A stretch of 64,000 nucleotides of DNA from Rhizobium oryzihabitans. Its GTDB lineage: Bacteria > Pseudomonadota > Alphaproteobacteria > Rhizobiales > Rhizobiaceae. The first letter of the stretch is position 1. Each line of letters starts with the position of its first letter. Positions 40,858 through 49,640 of the stretch are shown piece after piece. Location of the stretch: assembly GCF_010669145.1 (NCBI RefSeq), contig NZ_CP048635.1, forward strand, positions 806,001 to 870,000, given 5' to 3'. The position numbers and the translations under genes are program-made. The notes beneath the pieces were generated by a model. It saw only the letters and a program-made list of their open reading frames with translations, was not told the origin of the DNA and ran no database searches.

Positions 40858-42147
40858 ATGAGCAGAAATCTTCTACCCGTATTCGCTCTTTTATCCAGCA
40901 CTCTGTTTCTTTTTCTCGGTAACGGCCTCCAGGGCCTTGTGCTGCCGGTGCGCGGTTCGGCCGAAGGCTATTCCAATGAAATTCTGGGCTTTCTCGGCAC
41001 CTCCTGGGCGGCCGGCTTCGTCATCGGCTGCTTTGTGGCACCCGCCATCGTGCGCCGGGCGGGGCATGTGCGGGCATTCGCCTCCTTCGTTGCGCTGGTC
41101 TGCCTGACCGTGCTGATGACGGGTCTTATCATTGACGACGTCTGGTGGATCACCATGCGCGCGCTCACCGGCTTCTGCACGGCCGGCACGTCCATGATCA
41201 TCGAAAGCTGGCTGAACGAACGCGCGACCAATGAGAGCCGCGGCATGATCTTCTCGCTTTATATAGCCATCACCCTGCTTGGCGTCGTGGCGGGGCAGAT
41301 GATCGTGCCGATGGGCGACATCAGCAACAACTCGCTGTTCATGATCTGCGGCATCATCTATTGCATCGCGATTCTGCCAGCCACGCTTTCGAAGGCCGAC
41401 AGTCCGCAGCCCTTGCAGAAGGTCAAGCTGGATTTACCGGCTCTATACCGCAACTCGCCGGTTTCCTTCGTCGGTATCCTGATGATCGGCATCGCCAACG
41501 GTGCTTACGGCACGCTCGGCGCCGTTTTCGGCGCACGGGCGGGTCTTGATCCGACCATGATCGCCATCATGGTGTCCGTCACGATCTTCGTCGGCGCGCT
41601 CGCGCAATTTCCGGCCGGCCGCCTTTCGGACCGCATAGACCGCCGTTATGTGCTTGCCGGACTGGCAGGTCTTGGCGCAGTCGCGGGTCTGGCCGTTGCG
41701 GCCGTGCAGCCGCACAATGTCTACGTCCTTATCCCCATGATCGCCATTTACGGCGCCGCCGCCAACGCGCTTTATCCCATCGCCGTGGCCCATGCCAACG
41801 ATTACGCGGCATCGGAAGACTTCGTCAAGGTGTCGGGCGGGCTGCTGCTGCTTTACGGCATCGGCACCATCATCGGCCCGACACTCGGCGGCGCGGTCAT
41901 GACCTATTCCGGCCCATATGCGCTATTCTTCGTGACGGCCGTCGCCCACGTGCTGATAACGGCCTATGCCATCATCAGAAGCCGTCAGCGCGCCGCCCTT
42001 TCGACCGACGAAAAGGACAATTTCTCGACCATGATGCCGACGACGCCCTCGCCGCTCGTCACGCCGGAAAGCATTGCACTTGATCCGCGCGCGCCGCAAT
42101 ATCCAGAGGACGATGGCGACTATGTTGAAAAAGGAGCAGGCATATGA
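40858..42147 (+). CDS. MFS transporter
   Basis: 429 aa with about 12 TM helices and the MFS loop motif in the second half (AGRLSDRIDRRYVLAG), plus a divergent N-terminal copy. The C-terminal ~50 residues form a Pro/Thr/Asp-rich cytoplasmic tail. Of the YfkF/YcaD-like group; substrate unknown. Its last codons overlap the DUF1192 start by 4 nt (ATGA). Confidence 0.88.
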   Translation: MSRNLLPVFALLSSTLFLFLGNGLQGLVLPVRGSAEGYSNEILGFLGTSWAAGFVIGCFVAPAIVRRAGHVRAFASFVALVCLTVLMTGLIIDDVWWITMRALTGFCTAGTSMIIESWLNERATNESRGMIFSLYIAITLLGVVAGQMIVPMGDISNNSLFMICGIIYCIAILPATLSKADSPQPLQKVKLDLPALYRNSPVSFVGILMIGIANGAYGTLGAVFGARAGLDPTMIAIMVSVTIFVGALAQFPAGRLSDRIDRRYVLAGLAGLGAVAGLAVAAVQPHNVYVLIPMIAIYGAAANALYPIAVAHANDYAASEDFVKVSGGLLLLYGIGTIIGPTLGGAVMTYSGPYALFFVTAVAHVLITAYAIIRSRQRAALSTDEKDNFSTMMPTTPSPLVTPESIALDPRAPQYPEDDGDYVEKGAGI

Positions 42148-42335
42148 GCCTCTTTGACGATGACCGTCCGCAAAAACCGCTGGCGCATGAGATCGGCGGC
42201 GATCTCAGCCTTCTTTCCGTGGACGAACTCAGCAACCGTATCGACCTCCTGCAAACGGAAATCACCCGGCTGGAAGAGGAGCGGACAAGGAAATCGGCGG
42301 GCCGGCTGGCGGCGGAGAACCTCTTCCGCTCCTGA
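42144..42335 (+). CDS. DUF1192-family protein
   Basis: 63 aa, charged and helical (LLSVDELSNRIDLLQTEITR), matching DUF1192, a small alphaproteobacterial family of unknown function. Translationally coupled to the MFS gene (ATGA overlap). Confidence 0.85.
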   Translation: MSLFDDDRPQKPLAHEIGGDLSLLSVDELSNRIDLLQTEITRLEEERTRKSAGRLAAENLFRS

Positions 42336-42436
42336 CGAAGGCCCGCAGAAACGCCCGGGAAGAAGCCGACAAACCGCAAGCTGCGGCCGGAATGGTGCGC
42401 GGGTGTAAATATTCTGGCGCAGTCTTTCGTTTACCA

Positions 42437-42451
42437 TTAACCAAAAATTAA
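42437..42451 (+). promoter_or_regulatory. CtrA-type binding site, distal
   Basis: TTAA-CCAAAAA-TTAA, an exact TTAA-N7-TTAA match to the CtrA consensus. It overlaps the -35 position of a CTATAC -10-like box at 42468-42473, the usual layout of CtrA-activated promoters. Confidence 0.65.
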
Positions 42452-42473
42452 GCTTTCTGAGAGATTACTATAC

Positions 42474-42575
42474 ATGTCCAGTTCTTCTGGACCTCAGGCA
42501 TCTTCTCCATTCGGCGAATTGGTCTGATTTTTCTCCCTGTTTTACCTTGAGAGCCGCTTTCGCGGCTCTTTTTTT
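42474..42575 (+). ncRNA. Candidate CtrA-controlled small RNA
   Basis: A region of about 100 nt between a CtrA box with a -10 element and a strong terminator (42550-42575: 8-bp AGAGCCGC stem, loop TTTC, then seven Ts). A GTCCAG/CTGGAC hairpin lies near the 5' end, and a pyrimidine-rich single-stranded middle with CTCC motifs separates the two. That is the layout of trans-acting sRNAs. An ATG-initiated frame of only 17 codons begins at about the predicted transcript start and is probably not translated. The 5' end is uncertain by several bases. Confidence 0.5.
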
Positions 42576-42607
42576 GCCGGCATCCGGATTTCGTAAAACT
42601 GTGGGTA

Positions 42608-42622
42608 TTAACCCTTCTTTAA
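42608..42622 (+). promoter_or_regulatory. CtrA-type binding site upstream of rcdA
   Basis: TTAA-CCCTTCT-TTAA, a second exact TTAA-N7-TTAA, downstream of the terminator of the candidate sRNA and 117 nt before the rcdA ATG. It is the likely control site of rcdA. Confidence 0.65.
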
Positions 42623-42738
42623 TAATTGCCTTGCGCATTTCAGGTAAAGATACCATCCTGAAAACACTAAAGGCCGGAACAAAATATCCCGGTCGTCGTT
42701 GCCTGACAGTGTGGTGCGTGAGCAGGGATTTAAAGAAA

Positions 42739-43254
42739 ATGTCGGAACAGGTTTTAAATACCATAAGCTTTGCGGGTCGCGCGGCTGCTTCCAACCAGTT
42801 CAAAACCCTCTATACCGAAGGCATGACCTTGGTTGAGGAAACGGCTAGCTACCTTGATGGCGCTGGTCGCGCTGCTTCCAAGGTTCTGCCGCGCATGGCT
42901 TCCGTTCTTTATGCAGCGGAATCGATGCGCCTCACCACCCGCCTGATGCAGATGGCCTCCTGGCTGCTTCTGCAGCGCGCCGTCAACAATGGCGAGATGA
43001 CGCGCGATCAGGTTCTGAGCGAGAAGAACAAGGTGCGTCTCGACAGCTTCAATGTCGACCGTAACGCGCCCGGCTGGAACGATCTGCCGGAATCCTTCCG
43101 CGACCTCATCGAACGGTCGCTGCGCCTCCAGAACCGCATCGCCCTTCTCGACCGCGAAATCTATCGCCCGTCCGAAGCCACCAAGGTGCCGGACAACGAA
43201 AACAGCGTGCAGGCACAACTGAACCTCCTGCGCACGGCTTTCTCCATCAACTGA
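42739..43254 (+). CDS. rcdA: Regulator of CtrA degradation RcdA (DUF1465)
   Basis: 171 aa of the DUF1465 family, to which Caulobacter RcdA belongs; RcdA is an adaptor that helps deliver CtrA to ClpXP in the cell cycle. It is nearly all helical, with the conserved core FKTLYTEGMTLVEETASYLD and LQNRIALLDREIY. AGGGA lies 11 nt before the ATG at 42739. Two CtrA boxes upstream suggest CtrA controls its own degradation adaptor. The family call is firm; function in this species is by homology. Confidence 0.87.
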   Translation: MSEQVLNTISFAGRAAASNQFKTLYTEGMTLVEETASYLDGAGRAASKVLPRMASVLYAAESMRLTTRLMQMASWLLLQRAVNNGEMTRDQVLSEKNKVRLDSFNVDRNAPGWNDLPESFRDLIERSLRLQNRIALLDREIYRPSEATKVPDNENSVQAQLNLLRTAFSIN

Positions 43255-43283
43255 GAAAAGACGATCTTATCCGGACAATTTGA

Positions 43284-43312
43284 AAAGCAGGCTGGCAAGC
43301 CTGCTTTTTTGT
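43284..43312 (+). terminator. Rho-independent terminator after rcdA
   Basis: AAAGCAGGC with its complement around a 6-nt loop, then TTTTTTG, 30 nt past the stop. Confidence 0.88.
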
Positions 43313-43355
43313 TTTGGGCTATACGTGCCCACCCATCATCATTGGAAAAGGCAAC

Positions 43356-43386
43356 AAAAAAGCCCGGTAAAAACCGGGCTTTTTTA
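43356..43386 (-). terminator. Rho-independent terminator after rpmE
   Basis: AAAAAAGCCCGG with its complement around a 6-nt loop and T-runs on both sides, 22 nt past the rpmE stop. Confidence 0.88.
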
Positions 43387-43407
43387 AACGATCCGTCCGC
43401 AAGTGGA

Positions 43408-43629
43408 TCAGAGGCCGAGGCCGCCGAAACGCTTGTTGAACTTGGAAACGCGACCACCACGGTCCATAAGCTGCTGGTTGCCGCCCGTCCATGCCGGATG
43501 GGACTTGGGGTCGATTTCAAGGTTCATGACGGCGCCTTCCGAACCCCAGGTGGAGCGGGTTTCGTATTCGGTGCCATCGGTCATGACCACCTTGATCGTG
43601 TGATAATCGGGATGGATATCAGCCTTCAT
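43408..43629 (-). CDS. rpmE: 50S ribosomal protein L31
   Basis: 73 aa starting [19 protein letters not shown], the L31 N-terminus. The CxxC zinc ligands of the zinc-binding form are absent, so this is a zinc-independent L31, as is usual in this group. The C-terminal [12 protein letters not shown] is conserved. Single gene. Confidence 0.95.
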   Translation of the reverse strand: MKADIHPDYHTIKVVMTDGTEYETRSTWGSEGAVMNLEIDPKSHPAWTGGNQQLMDRGGRVSKFNKRFGGLGL

Positions 43630-43890
43630 GACAATCTTCCTGGTTAAGTGACGTGCGGTCCATTTGCCGCAATTGCGTCAACTGAGCCATTTCAATAAAT
43701 GAAGCCATAGACCAGATGGGCCATGGCTTCCCAATTCGATGCGGAGCCTATACATGAAGGTCGCCCAGATAACAAGAGCCTGCTATCCCCTTGTGAAAGG
43801 AGATGGCCGCAGGGGCAGGAATTTTACCGCGGGCCGGAAATCTGGCCCCAAAAGACCGAAAAACGGCGCGGAACGAGGAGCATAAAGGAC

Positions 43891-45690
43891 GTGGCAGATA
43901 TTGAAGCGCAGAAAGCGGCGAAACAGAGAAGCCTGAAGCCGCTTCTTGGCCTTTTCCCCTATCTCAGGCGTTATCGCGGCCTGATGGCGGCTGCCATTTT
44001 CGCACTTGTCCTCTCCTCCGCCACGACACTTGCCTTGCCGCTTGCCGTTCGCCGCATCATCGACCACGGTTTCCAGACGCCGGATGGCGGCATGATCAAC
44101 AGCTATTTCGCCATGCTGCTGGCGATTGCCGTCCTCCTCGCGCTTGCCAGCGCCATGCGCTATTATTACGTCATGACAATTGGCGAAAGGGTCGTTGCCG
44201 ATCTGCGCCGCGATGTCTTTGCCCATCTCACCACGCTGTCGCAGCAGTTTTTCGATACCAATCGATCCGGTGAACTGACCTCGCGGCTGACGGCCGACAC
44301 GGTGCAGATCCGCTCCGCCTTCGGTTCATCCGCCTCCGTGGCGCTGCGCAACATCATCATGTGTTGCGGCGCTGTCGCCATGATGATCTATACCAGCCCC
44401 GGCCTTTCCGGCCTTGCGCTGCTTGCCATTCCCTTCATTGTTTTTCCGCTGATTGCCTTCGGCCGTTCTGTCCGTGCCCGCTCGCGCACCACACAGGACA
44501 CATTGGCGAATTCCGCCGCCTATGCCTCCGAGACGATTGCGGCGAGCCGCACCGTGCAATCCTTCAATGCCGAGACCCTCGCAAATGCGCGTTATGGCGC
44601 CTCCGTGGAAGCCGCCTATCAGGGTGCGCGCGCGGCGATCGGTGCACGCTCCATCCTCACCGCCGTTGCCATTGCACTGGTCTTCGGCAGCGTCGTCGGC
44701 ATTCTCTGGTATGGCGCACAGAGCGTCCTGTCCGGCGGCATGACCGCCGGCACGCTCGGCCAATTCGTGCTTTATTCGGTTATCGCCGCAAGCGGCCTTG
44801 GCCAGCTTTCGGAAGTCTGGGGTGAACTGGCGCAGGCGGGCGGCGCGGCCGAACGGCTTTCCGAACTGCTGGACGAGCGCTCACCCGTCATCGAGCCGAC
44901 GGCGCCCATTGCCCTGATACAGCCGCCGCGCGGCGAGGCGGCATTTGAGAATGTCGATTTCATCTACCCCCTCGCGACGGGACGGCCGATCATCTCCGGC
45001 CTCTCCTTCAAGGTCAGCGCCGGCGAAACCGTTGCAATTGTCGGCCCTTCAGGCGCTGGCAAAAGCACGGTATTTTCGCTGCTGATGCGGTTTTACGACC
45101 CGCAGCAGGGCCGTATCACCGTCGATGGCAGCGATATCCGCGACGTCAGCCTGGCAGACCTGCGCGCCCACCTGTCAATCGTCCCGCAGGACGTGGCGAT
45201 ATTCGCCTCATCCATCCACGACAACATCGCCTTCGGCCGGCCGGATGCGACACGCGAAGAAGTCCGCGCCGCAGCCACCGCCGCACAGGCGGACAGCTTC
45301 ATCACGCGACTGACCGATGGTTATGACACGCAGGTGGGTGAACGGGGCGTTACGCTTTCCGGCGGCCAGCGTCAGCGCATCGCGATTGCCCGCGCCATCC
45401 TGCGCAATGCGCCGATCCTGCTACTCGACGAAGCGACATCCGCGCTTGATGCGGAAAGCGAAATGCTGGTGCAAAAAGCTCTGGATGAGTTGATGAAGAC
45501 CCGCACCACAATCGTCATTGCCCATCGCCTTGCCACCGTGCTGAAGGCGGACCGCATTCTGGTGATGGATGAAGGCCGCATCATCGAGGAAGGCACGCAC
45601 CAGAGCCTCATTCGCCAGAACGGCCTCTACGCCAAACTTGCCCGGCTGCAATTCCAGACGGGGCCGGACGAATTGCGCGCCCAGGCGTAA
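43891..45690 (+). CDS. ABC exporter (MsbA/ABCB type, fused TMD-NBD)
   Basis: About 599 aa: six TM helices over residues 25-320, then an ATPase domain with Walker A VGPSGAGKST, signature LSGGQRQRIAIARA, Walker B ILLLDEATS and H-loop IVIAHR. It works as a homodimer, probably exporting lipid or a hydrophobic compound; the substrate is unknown. The start is probably GTG at 43891 (MADIEAQKAAKQRSLKPL) with GAGGAG about 10 nt upstream; more upstream codons look non-conserved. Its stop abuts the stop of the FAD dehydrogenase gene on the other strand with no gap. Confidence 0.92.
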   Translation: MADIEAQKAAKQRSLKPLLGLFPYLRRYRGLMAAAIFALVLSSATTLALPLAVRRIIDHGFQTPDGGMINSYFAMLLAIAVLLALASAMRYYYVMTIGERVVADLRRDVFAHLTTLSQQFFDTNRSGELTSRLTADTVQIRSAFGSSASVALRNIIMCCGAVAMMIYTSPGLSGLALLAIPFIVFPLIAFGRSVRARSRTTQDTLANSAAYASETIAASRTVQSFNAETLANARYGASVEAAYQGARAAIGARSILTAVAIALVFGSVVGILWYGAQSVLSGGMTAGTLGQFVLYSVIAASGLGQLSEVWGELAQAGGAAERLSELLDERSPVIEPTAPIALIQPPRGEAAFENVDFIYPLATGRPIISGLSFKVSAGETVAIVGPSGAGKSTVFSLLMRFYDPQQGRITVDGSDIRDVSLADLRAHLSIVPQDVAIFASSIHDNIAFGRPDATREEVRAAATAAQADSFITRLTDGYDTQVGERGVTLSGGQRQRIAIARAILRNAPILLLDEATSALDAESEMLVQKALDELMKTRTTIVIAHRLATVLKADRILVMDEGRIIEEGTHQSLIRQNGLYAKLARLQFQTGPDELRAQA

Positions 45691-47337
45691 TCACGCCAGC
45701 ACTTTGCGCCCCGCAACACGGCCGGAAAACAGGCAGCCGCCGAGGAATGTGCCCTCAAGCGCATTATAGCCGTGCATGCCGCCACCGCCGAAACCGGCCA
45801 CCTCGCCGGCAGCATAAAGGCCCGGCACCGGCGCACCGGCGGCATCCAGCACCCGCGCCTCAAGGTCCGTATGCAGGCCGCCCAGCGTTTTTCGCGTCAA
45901 TACATGCAGACGCACGGCGATTAAGGGACCCATCGCCGGATCGAGCAGCCGATGCGGTTTTGCGGTGCGCATCAGCCTGTCGCCGAGATAACGCCGCGCG
46001 CCATGGATTGCCGTTACCTGCGCATCCTTGCAGAAACCGTTCTCGATCTCACGGTCGCGCGCCTCTATCTGGTGGCGAAGATGGCCAATATCCAATCGGT
46101 CATCGCCGCTGATCGCGTTCATTGCCGGGACAAGCTCTTCCAACGTATCGCGGACGGCGAAATCCTCACCACGCTCCATGAAGGCCTTCACCGGCCCGGG
46201 CGGTTCCTTGCCCAGCCGTTTGAGCAGCAGCCGCATATTCTTGCCCGTCAGATCAGGGTTTTGTTCCGAACCTGAAAGCGCAAACTCCTTCTTGATGATC
46301 GCCTTGGTCAAGATGAACCAGCTATGGCCGCTGCCGCGCTCGCCCAGCATTTTAAGCGTGCCGAGCGTATCGAAGCCCGGCATCGCCGGCGCTGAAAGCC
46401 GGTTTCCATCGGCATCGCACCAGAAGGAGGAAGGGCCGGGCAGTATGCGGATGCCGTGGTCTGGCCAGATCGGATCGTGGTTTTTCACACCTTCGGTATA
46501 GTGCCACATCCGGTCGCGATTGATGACTGTTCCACCCACCATTTCCGTAATGGCAAGCATGCGACCATCCACATGAGCGGGTACGCCGCAGACCATGTTC
46601 GCGGGGGGCTCACCCAGCCGCTCTATCGGCCAGTTACGCCGCACCAGCTCCTGATTGCCGCCAATGCCGCCGGAACTGACGATGACGGCCGGGGCTGCAA
46701 TTGTGAAATCCCCCGTTACGTCCCGGCTACTCTGTTGCCCGCGTTGCACCGGGTCTGTCGCAAGAACAGCGCCGGAAATGCCAGTCACCCGGCCGTCGGT
46801 GATATCCAGCCGATCGACGCGATGACGAAACCGGAGGGTTAGCCGGCCGCTTGCAGCCATGGTTTTCGCCTTTTCAGCGAAAGGCGCCAGCACGCCGGGA
46901 CCCGTGCCCCATGTGACGTGGAAACGCGGCACGGAATTGCCGTGGCCATGGGCAAGGGCGCCGCCACGCTCGGCCCAGCCAACCACCGGAAACCAGCGCA
47001 TGCCAAACCGATGCAGCCATTCGCGTTTCTCACCGGCGGCGAAATTGAGATAGGCCTCCGCCCACCGTTGCGGCCAATGGTCCTCGGAACGATCGAAACC
47101 TGCCGAGCCGAACCAGTCCTGCCGGGCAAGATCAAGACTATCGCGCACCCGCATCAGGCGCTGCTCGGGACTGTCGATGAAAAACAGACCACCAAGCGAC
47201 CAGAAGGCCTGCCCGCCAAGGTTTTGTTCTCCTTCCTGATCCACCACGCAAACGCTGAGGCCGCGCTCGACAGCCTCCGTTGCCGCAACCAGTCCGGCAA
47301 GCCCCGCACCGACGACAATCACATCATATCGTTCCAT
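45691..47337 (-). CDS. FAD-dependent dehydrogenase (flavocytochrome/KSTD-like)
   Basis: 548 aa with the Rossmann FAD motif VIVVGAGLAGLVAATEAVER at the N-terminus, the family sequence GGQAFWSLGG, and a C-terminal FAD-binding GLYAAGEVAGFGGGGMHG. It belongs to the FAD_binding_2 family (fumarate reductase flavoprotein / ketosteroid dehydrogenase-like), which reduces or dehydrogenates C=C bonds; substrate unknown. GGGAGGGG lies about 3 nt before the ATG. A short palindrome 30 nt upstream may be its operator. Confidence 0.9.
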   Translation of the reverse strand: MERYDVIVVGAGLAGLVAATEAVERGLSVCVVDQEGEQNLGGQAFWSLGGLFFIDSPEQRLMRVRDSLDLARQDWFGSAGFDRSEDHWPQRWAEAYLNFAAGEKREWLHRFGMRWFPVVGWAERGGALAHGHGNSVPRFHVTWGTGPGVLAPFAEKAKTMAASGRLTLRFRHRVDRLDITDGRVTGISGAVLATDPVQRGQQSSRDVTGDFTIAAPAVIVSSGGIGGNQELVRRNWPIERLGEPPANMVCGVPAHVDGRMLAITEMVGGTVINRDRMWHYTEGVKNHDPIWPDHGIRILPGPSSFWCDADGNRLSAPAMPGFDTLGTLKMLGERGSGHSWFILTKAIIKKEFALSGSEQNPDLTGKNMRLLLKRLGKEPPGPVKAFMERGEDFAVRDTLEELVPAMNAISGDDRLDIGHLRHQIEARDREIENGFCKDAQVTAIHGARRYLGDRLMRTAKPHRLLDPAMGPLIAVRLHVLTRKTLGGLHTDLEARVLDAAGAPVPGLYAAGEVAGFGGGGMHGYNALEGTFLGGCLFSGRVAGRKVLA

Positions 47338-47366
47338 CAGCCCCTCCCAGATATGACGGAATTACT

Positions 47367-47382
47367 TTTACGCGAACGTAAA
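47367..47382. promoter_or_regulatory. Palindromic operator candidate of the FAD dehydrogenase gene
   Basis: TTTACG-CGAA-CGTAAA, perfect 6-bp arms with a 4-nt centre, 30 nt upstream of the FAD dehydrogenase start. The length and symmetry suit a TetR-type repressor; no regulator gene is nearby. Confidence 0.45.
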
Positions 47383-47426
47383 TTCACTTGCCGCCCAAGG
47401 CAACCGCCCTAATGCGGCCCGCTGTT

Positions 47427-48458
47427 TCAGCGCTCGGTGAGTTTGAGCTCGATACGGCGGTTCTGCTGACGCGCTTCCGGCGTGTCGCCTTCTGCAATCG
47501 GCTGATATTCGCCGAAACCGGCCGCGACCAGCCGGTTTGACGGAACGCCCTTGGAGATCAGGAATTTCACCACCGAGGTGGCGCGGGCAGAGGAAAGTTC
47601 CCAATTGTCGCGGTAACGTCCGGAGCCGGAAAGCTGGACATTGTCGGTATGGCCGTCAACGCGCAGAACCCAGTTGATCTCCGCCGGGATTTCCTTGGCA
47701 AGATCGATCAAAGCGACAGCCAGCTTCTCCATCTCCGCCTGCCCTTGCGGATTGAGCTCGTTGCCCCCGGAGGGAAACAGCACTTCGGACTGGAAGACGA
47801 ACCGGTCGCCGACGATGCGGATATTTTCGCGGTCCGAAAGAATTTCACGCAGGCGTCCGAAGAAATCAGACCGGTAGCGGTTCAGTTCCTGTACTCTCTG
47901 CGCCAGCGCCACATTGAGACGGCGGCCGAGATCGGCGATCTTGACCTGAGACGAGGCGTCCTTGGACTCCGACGCCTGCAGCGCGGCTTCCACGGAAGCA
48001 ATCTGCGCCCTGAGCGCTGCAATCTGCTGGTTGAGCAATTCTATCTGTGCGGAGGCGCGGGAATTGGCCTGCTTCTGATCATCCAGTTCGCCGGTCAGGC
48101 TGCCAATACGGGCATTGGCGCTTGCGCTGTTGCCCGATCCCGCATCGAGAAGCGACTGCAGGCGCGAACGCTCGCTTTCGGATGCGGCAAGCGTGGATTG
48201 CAGGCTCGCCAATGCGTCCTCGATATCCTGCTTGTTGCCCTTTTCCATGGCCAGAAGTTCGGTCAGTTCCGCTATCTGGCTGTTGAGGCGCGTCAGCACC
48301 TCGTCCTTGCCGGTGATTTCTCGCGACAGCACGAATTGCGCCAGCACGAAAACCGTGAGCAGAAACATGATGGCCATGAGCAGCGTCGAGAGCGCATCGA
48401 CGAAACCCGGCCAATAATCCACACCCCTGTCGCGGCGGCGGTTGCGCGCAAGCGCCAT
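47427..48458 (-). CDS. MotB-like peptidoglycan-binding protein with long coiled coil
   Basis: 343 aa: one N-terminal TM helix (LSTLLMAIMFLLTVFVLAQFV), a long coiled coil at about residues 50-195, and a C-terminal OmpA/MotB domain (LRVDGHTDNVQLSG, ELSSARATSVVKF). The gene 2 nt upstream encodes a MotA/TolQ-like partner, so the pair probably forms a proton-driven stator-like complex that grips peptidoglycan. It is not with flagellar or tol genes and its job is unknown. The coiled coil is much longer than in MotB. Confidence 0.85.
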   Translation of the reverse strand: MALARNRRRDRGVDYWPGFVDALSTLLMAIMFLLTVFVLAQFVLSREITGKDEVLTRLNSQIAELTELLAMEKGNKQDIEDALASLQSTLAASESERSRLQSLLDAGSGNSASANARIGSLTGELDDQKQANSRASAQIELLNQQIAALRAQIASVEAALQASESKDASSQVKIADLGRRLNVALAQRVQELNRYRSDFFGRLREILSDRENIRIVGDRFVFQSEVLFPSGGNELNPQGQAEMEKLAVALIDLAKEIPAEINWVLRVDGHTDNVQLSGSGRYRDNWELSSARATSVVKFLISKGVPSNRLVAAGFGEYQPIAEGDTPEARQQNRRIELKLTER

Positions 48459-48460
48459 GG

Positions 48461-49480
48461 CTACTCGCTCCCGTTATCGTGCCGGGTGCGTCCGGAAGAT
48501 TTCGTCTCACCATCGATACGCGTCGACAGCCGGTCGAGCGTGCGGCGAAGCGATCGTGATTCCTCCTGCTGCGCCTCGATCCAGTCGCGCAACATCTGCT
48601 GCTCGCTGCGCATATTCTTGACCAGGCCCTGAATGCCCTCGGCAAGGCTGGTCATGGCTGCAAGCGAACGCTCGGTGCTGACAACCGCGCCGGGCTCAGC
48701 TTTGAACTCCCTCGGCATTTCCACCGAGGTATCCGTAACGGAAGACAGCCAGTTTTCGAGCTGGGTATAAAAACGGTTCTGGGCGCGGCCGGCCTGAAGA
48801 TCGAGAAATCCGAGGATCAGCGAGCCCGAAAGACCAAGCAGCGACGAGGAAAACGCCGTTCCCATGCCCGCCAGCGGCGCAGTCAGGCCGGCCTTGAGGG
48901 AGCCGAGAATATCGTTGCTATCACCAGCACTTGGATCAAGCGACTGGATGACGTTGCTGATGGCGCCGATGGTGCCGATGAGACCCCAGAAGGTGCCGAG
49001 CAGGCCAAGGAACACCAGAAGGCCAACGAGATAACGCGAGGTATCACGCGTCTCATCAAGGCGAGTCGCGATGGAATCGAGGATCGTCCGCTGCGTAACG
49101 GCGGAAAGCCGGACCTCGCCGCGCTTGCCGATCAGCGTGCTCATGGGGGCAAGCAGTTTTGGCGCACGGCCAACCTTCTCAACGCTGCCGGCGGCGCGGA
49201 AGGCATTGAACCAGCGGACTTCCGAGCGCAGGCTCATGGTCTGCGTGAACACCAGAATGATGCCGATGGCGAGAACGCCGAGAATGAAACCGTTGAGGCC
49301 CGGGTTCGTCATGAAGGCGGTGTGCGCCTGCCGGTAAAGAATGGCCGCCAGAAAGCCCACGAGGATCAGAAACAGAACCATCGTCCAGAGAAACGGTGTC
49401 GGGCTGGACAGCTTGTGGCTGTATTGCCGCGTGGTCACCGGTTTCTCGACGCCGAGATCAAGTAACTCCGAATCCGCCAT
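48461..49480 (-). CDS. MotA/TolQ/ExbB-family proton channel protein
   Basis: 339 aa: TM helices at about 25-45 and 60-80, a cytoplasmic loop, and the paired TM region typical of MotA/TolQ channels (VGLLVFLGLLGTFWGLIGTI, LAGMGTAFSSSLLGLSGSL). A C-terminal cytoplasmic coiled segment follows. Start MADSELLDLGVEKP at 49480 with AAGGGA upstream. Encoded 2 nt before the MotB-like partner. Conserved in Rhizobiales as a pair; role not established. Confidence 0.85.
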   Translation of the reverse strand: MADSELLDLGVEKPVTTRQYSHKLSSPTPFLWTMVLFLILVGFLAAILYRQAHTAFMTNPGLNGFILGVLAIGIILVFTQTMSLRSEVRWFNAFRAAGSVEKVGRAPKLLAPMSTLIGKRGEVRLSAVTQRTILDSIATRLDETRDTSRYLVGLLVFLGLLGTFWGLIGTIGAISNVIQSLDPSAGDSNDILGSLKAGLTAPLAGMGTAFSSSLLGLSGSLILGFLDLQAGRAQNRFYTQLENWLSSVTDTSVEMPREFKAEPGAVVSTERSLAAMTSLAEGIQGLVKNMRSEQQMLRDWIEAQQEESRSLRRTLDRLSTRIDGETKSSGRTRHDNGSE

Positions 49481-49601
49481 AACGTTCGCATTCCCTTCGG
49501 TCAGGTATCCAGCGGAAGCTATTTGAAAATTGCGACGATTTGAAGCGAAAAGCCGGTCTTTCGTCATACGCATTTTGCAAAGACGGATAGGACCAGCGCT
49601 C

Positions 49602-49640
49602 AGAAAAACAAAAACGCCCGGCAAGGGTTCGCCGGGCGCT
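49602..49640 (-). terminator. Rho-independent terminator after suhB
   Basis: An 8-bp CGCCCGGC stem with its complement, then TTTTTGTTTTTC on the minus strand, about 42 nt past the suhB stop. A second hairpin (GGCAG/CTGCC at about 49660-49676) sits between the stop and this terminator. Confidence 0.85.

Noticed and set aside
42474..42527. 17-codon frame starting MSSSSGPQASS
   Set aside because: The ATG lies at or before the predicted transcript start and has no ribosome site; the region is better read as RNA.
47427..49480. Zorya-type phage defence (ZorA/ZorB)
   Set aside because: The pair has the MotA/MotB layout, but no ZorC, ZorD or ZorE genes are nearby; the neighbours are housekeeping genes.
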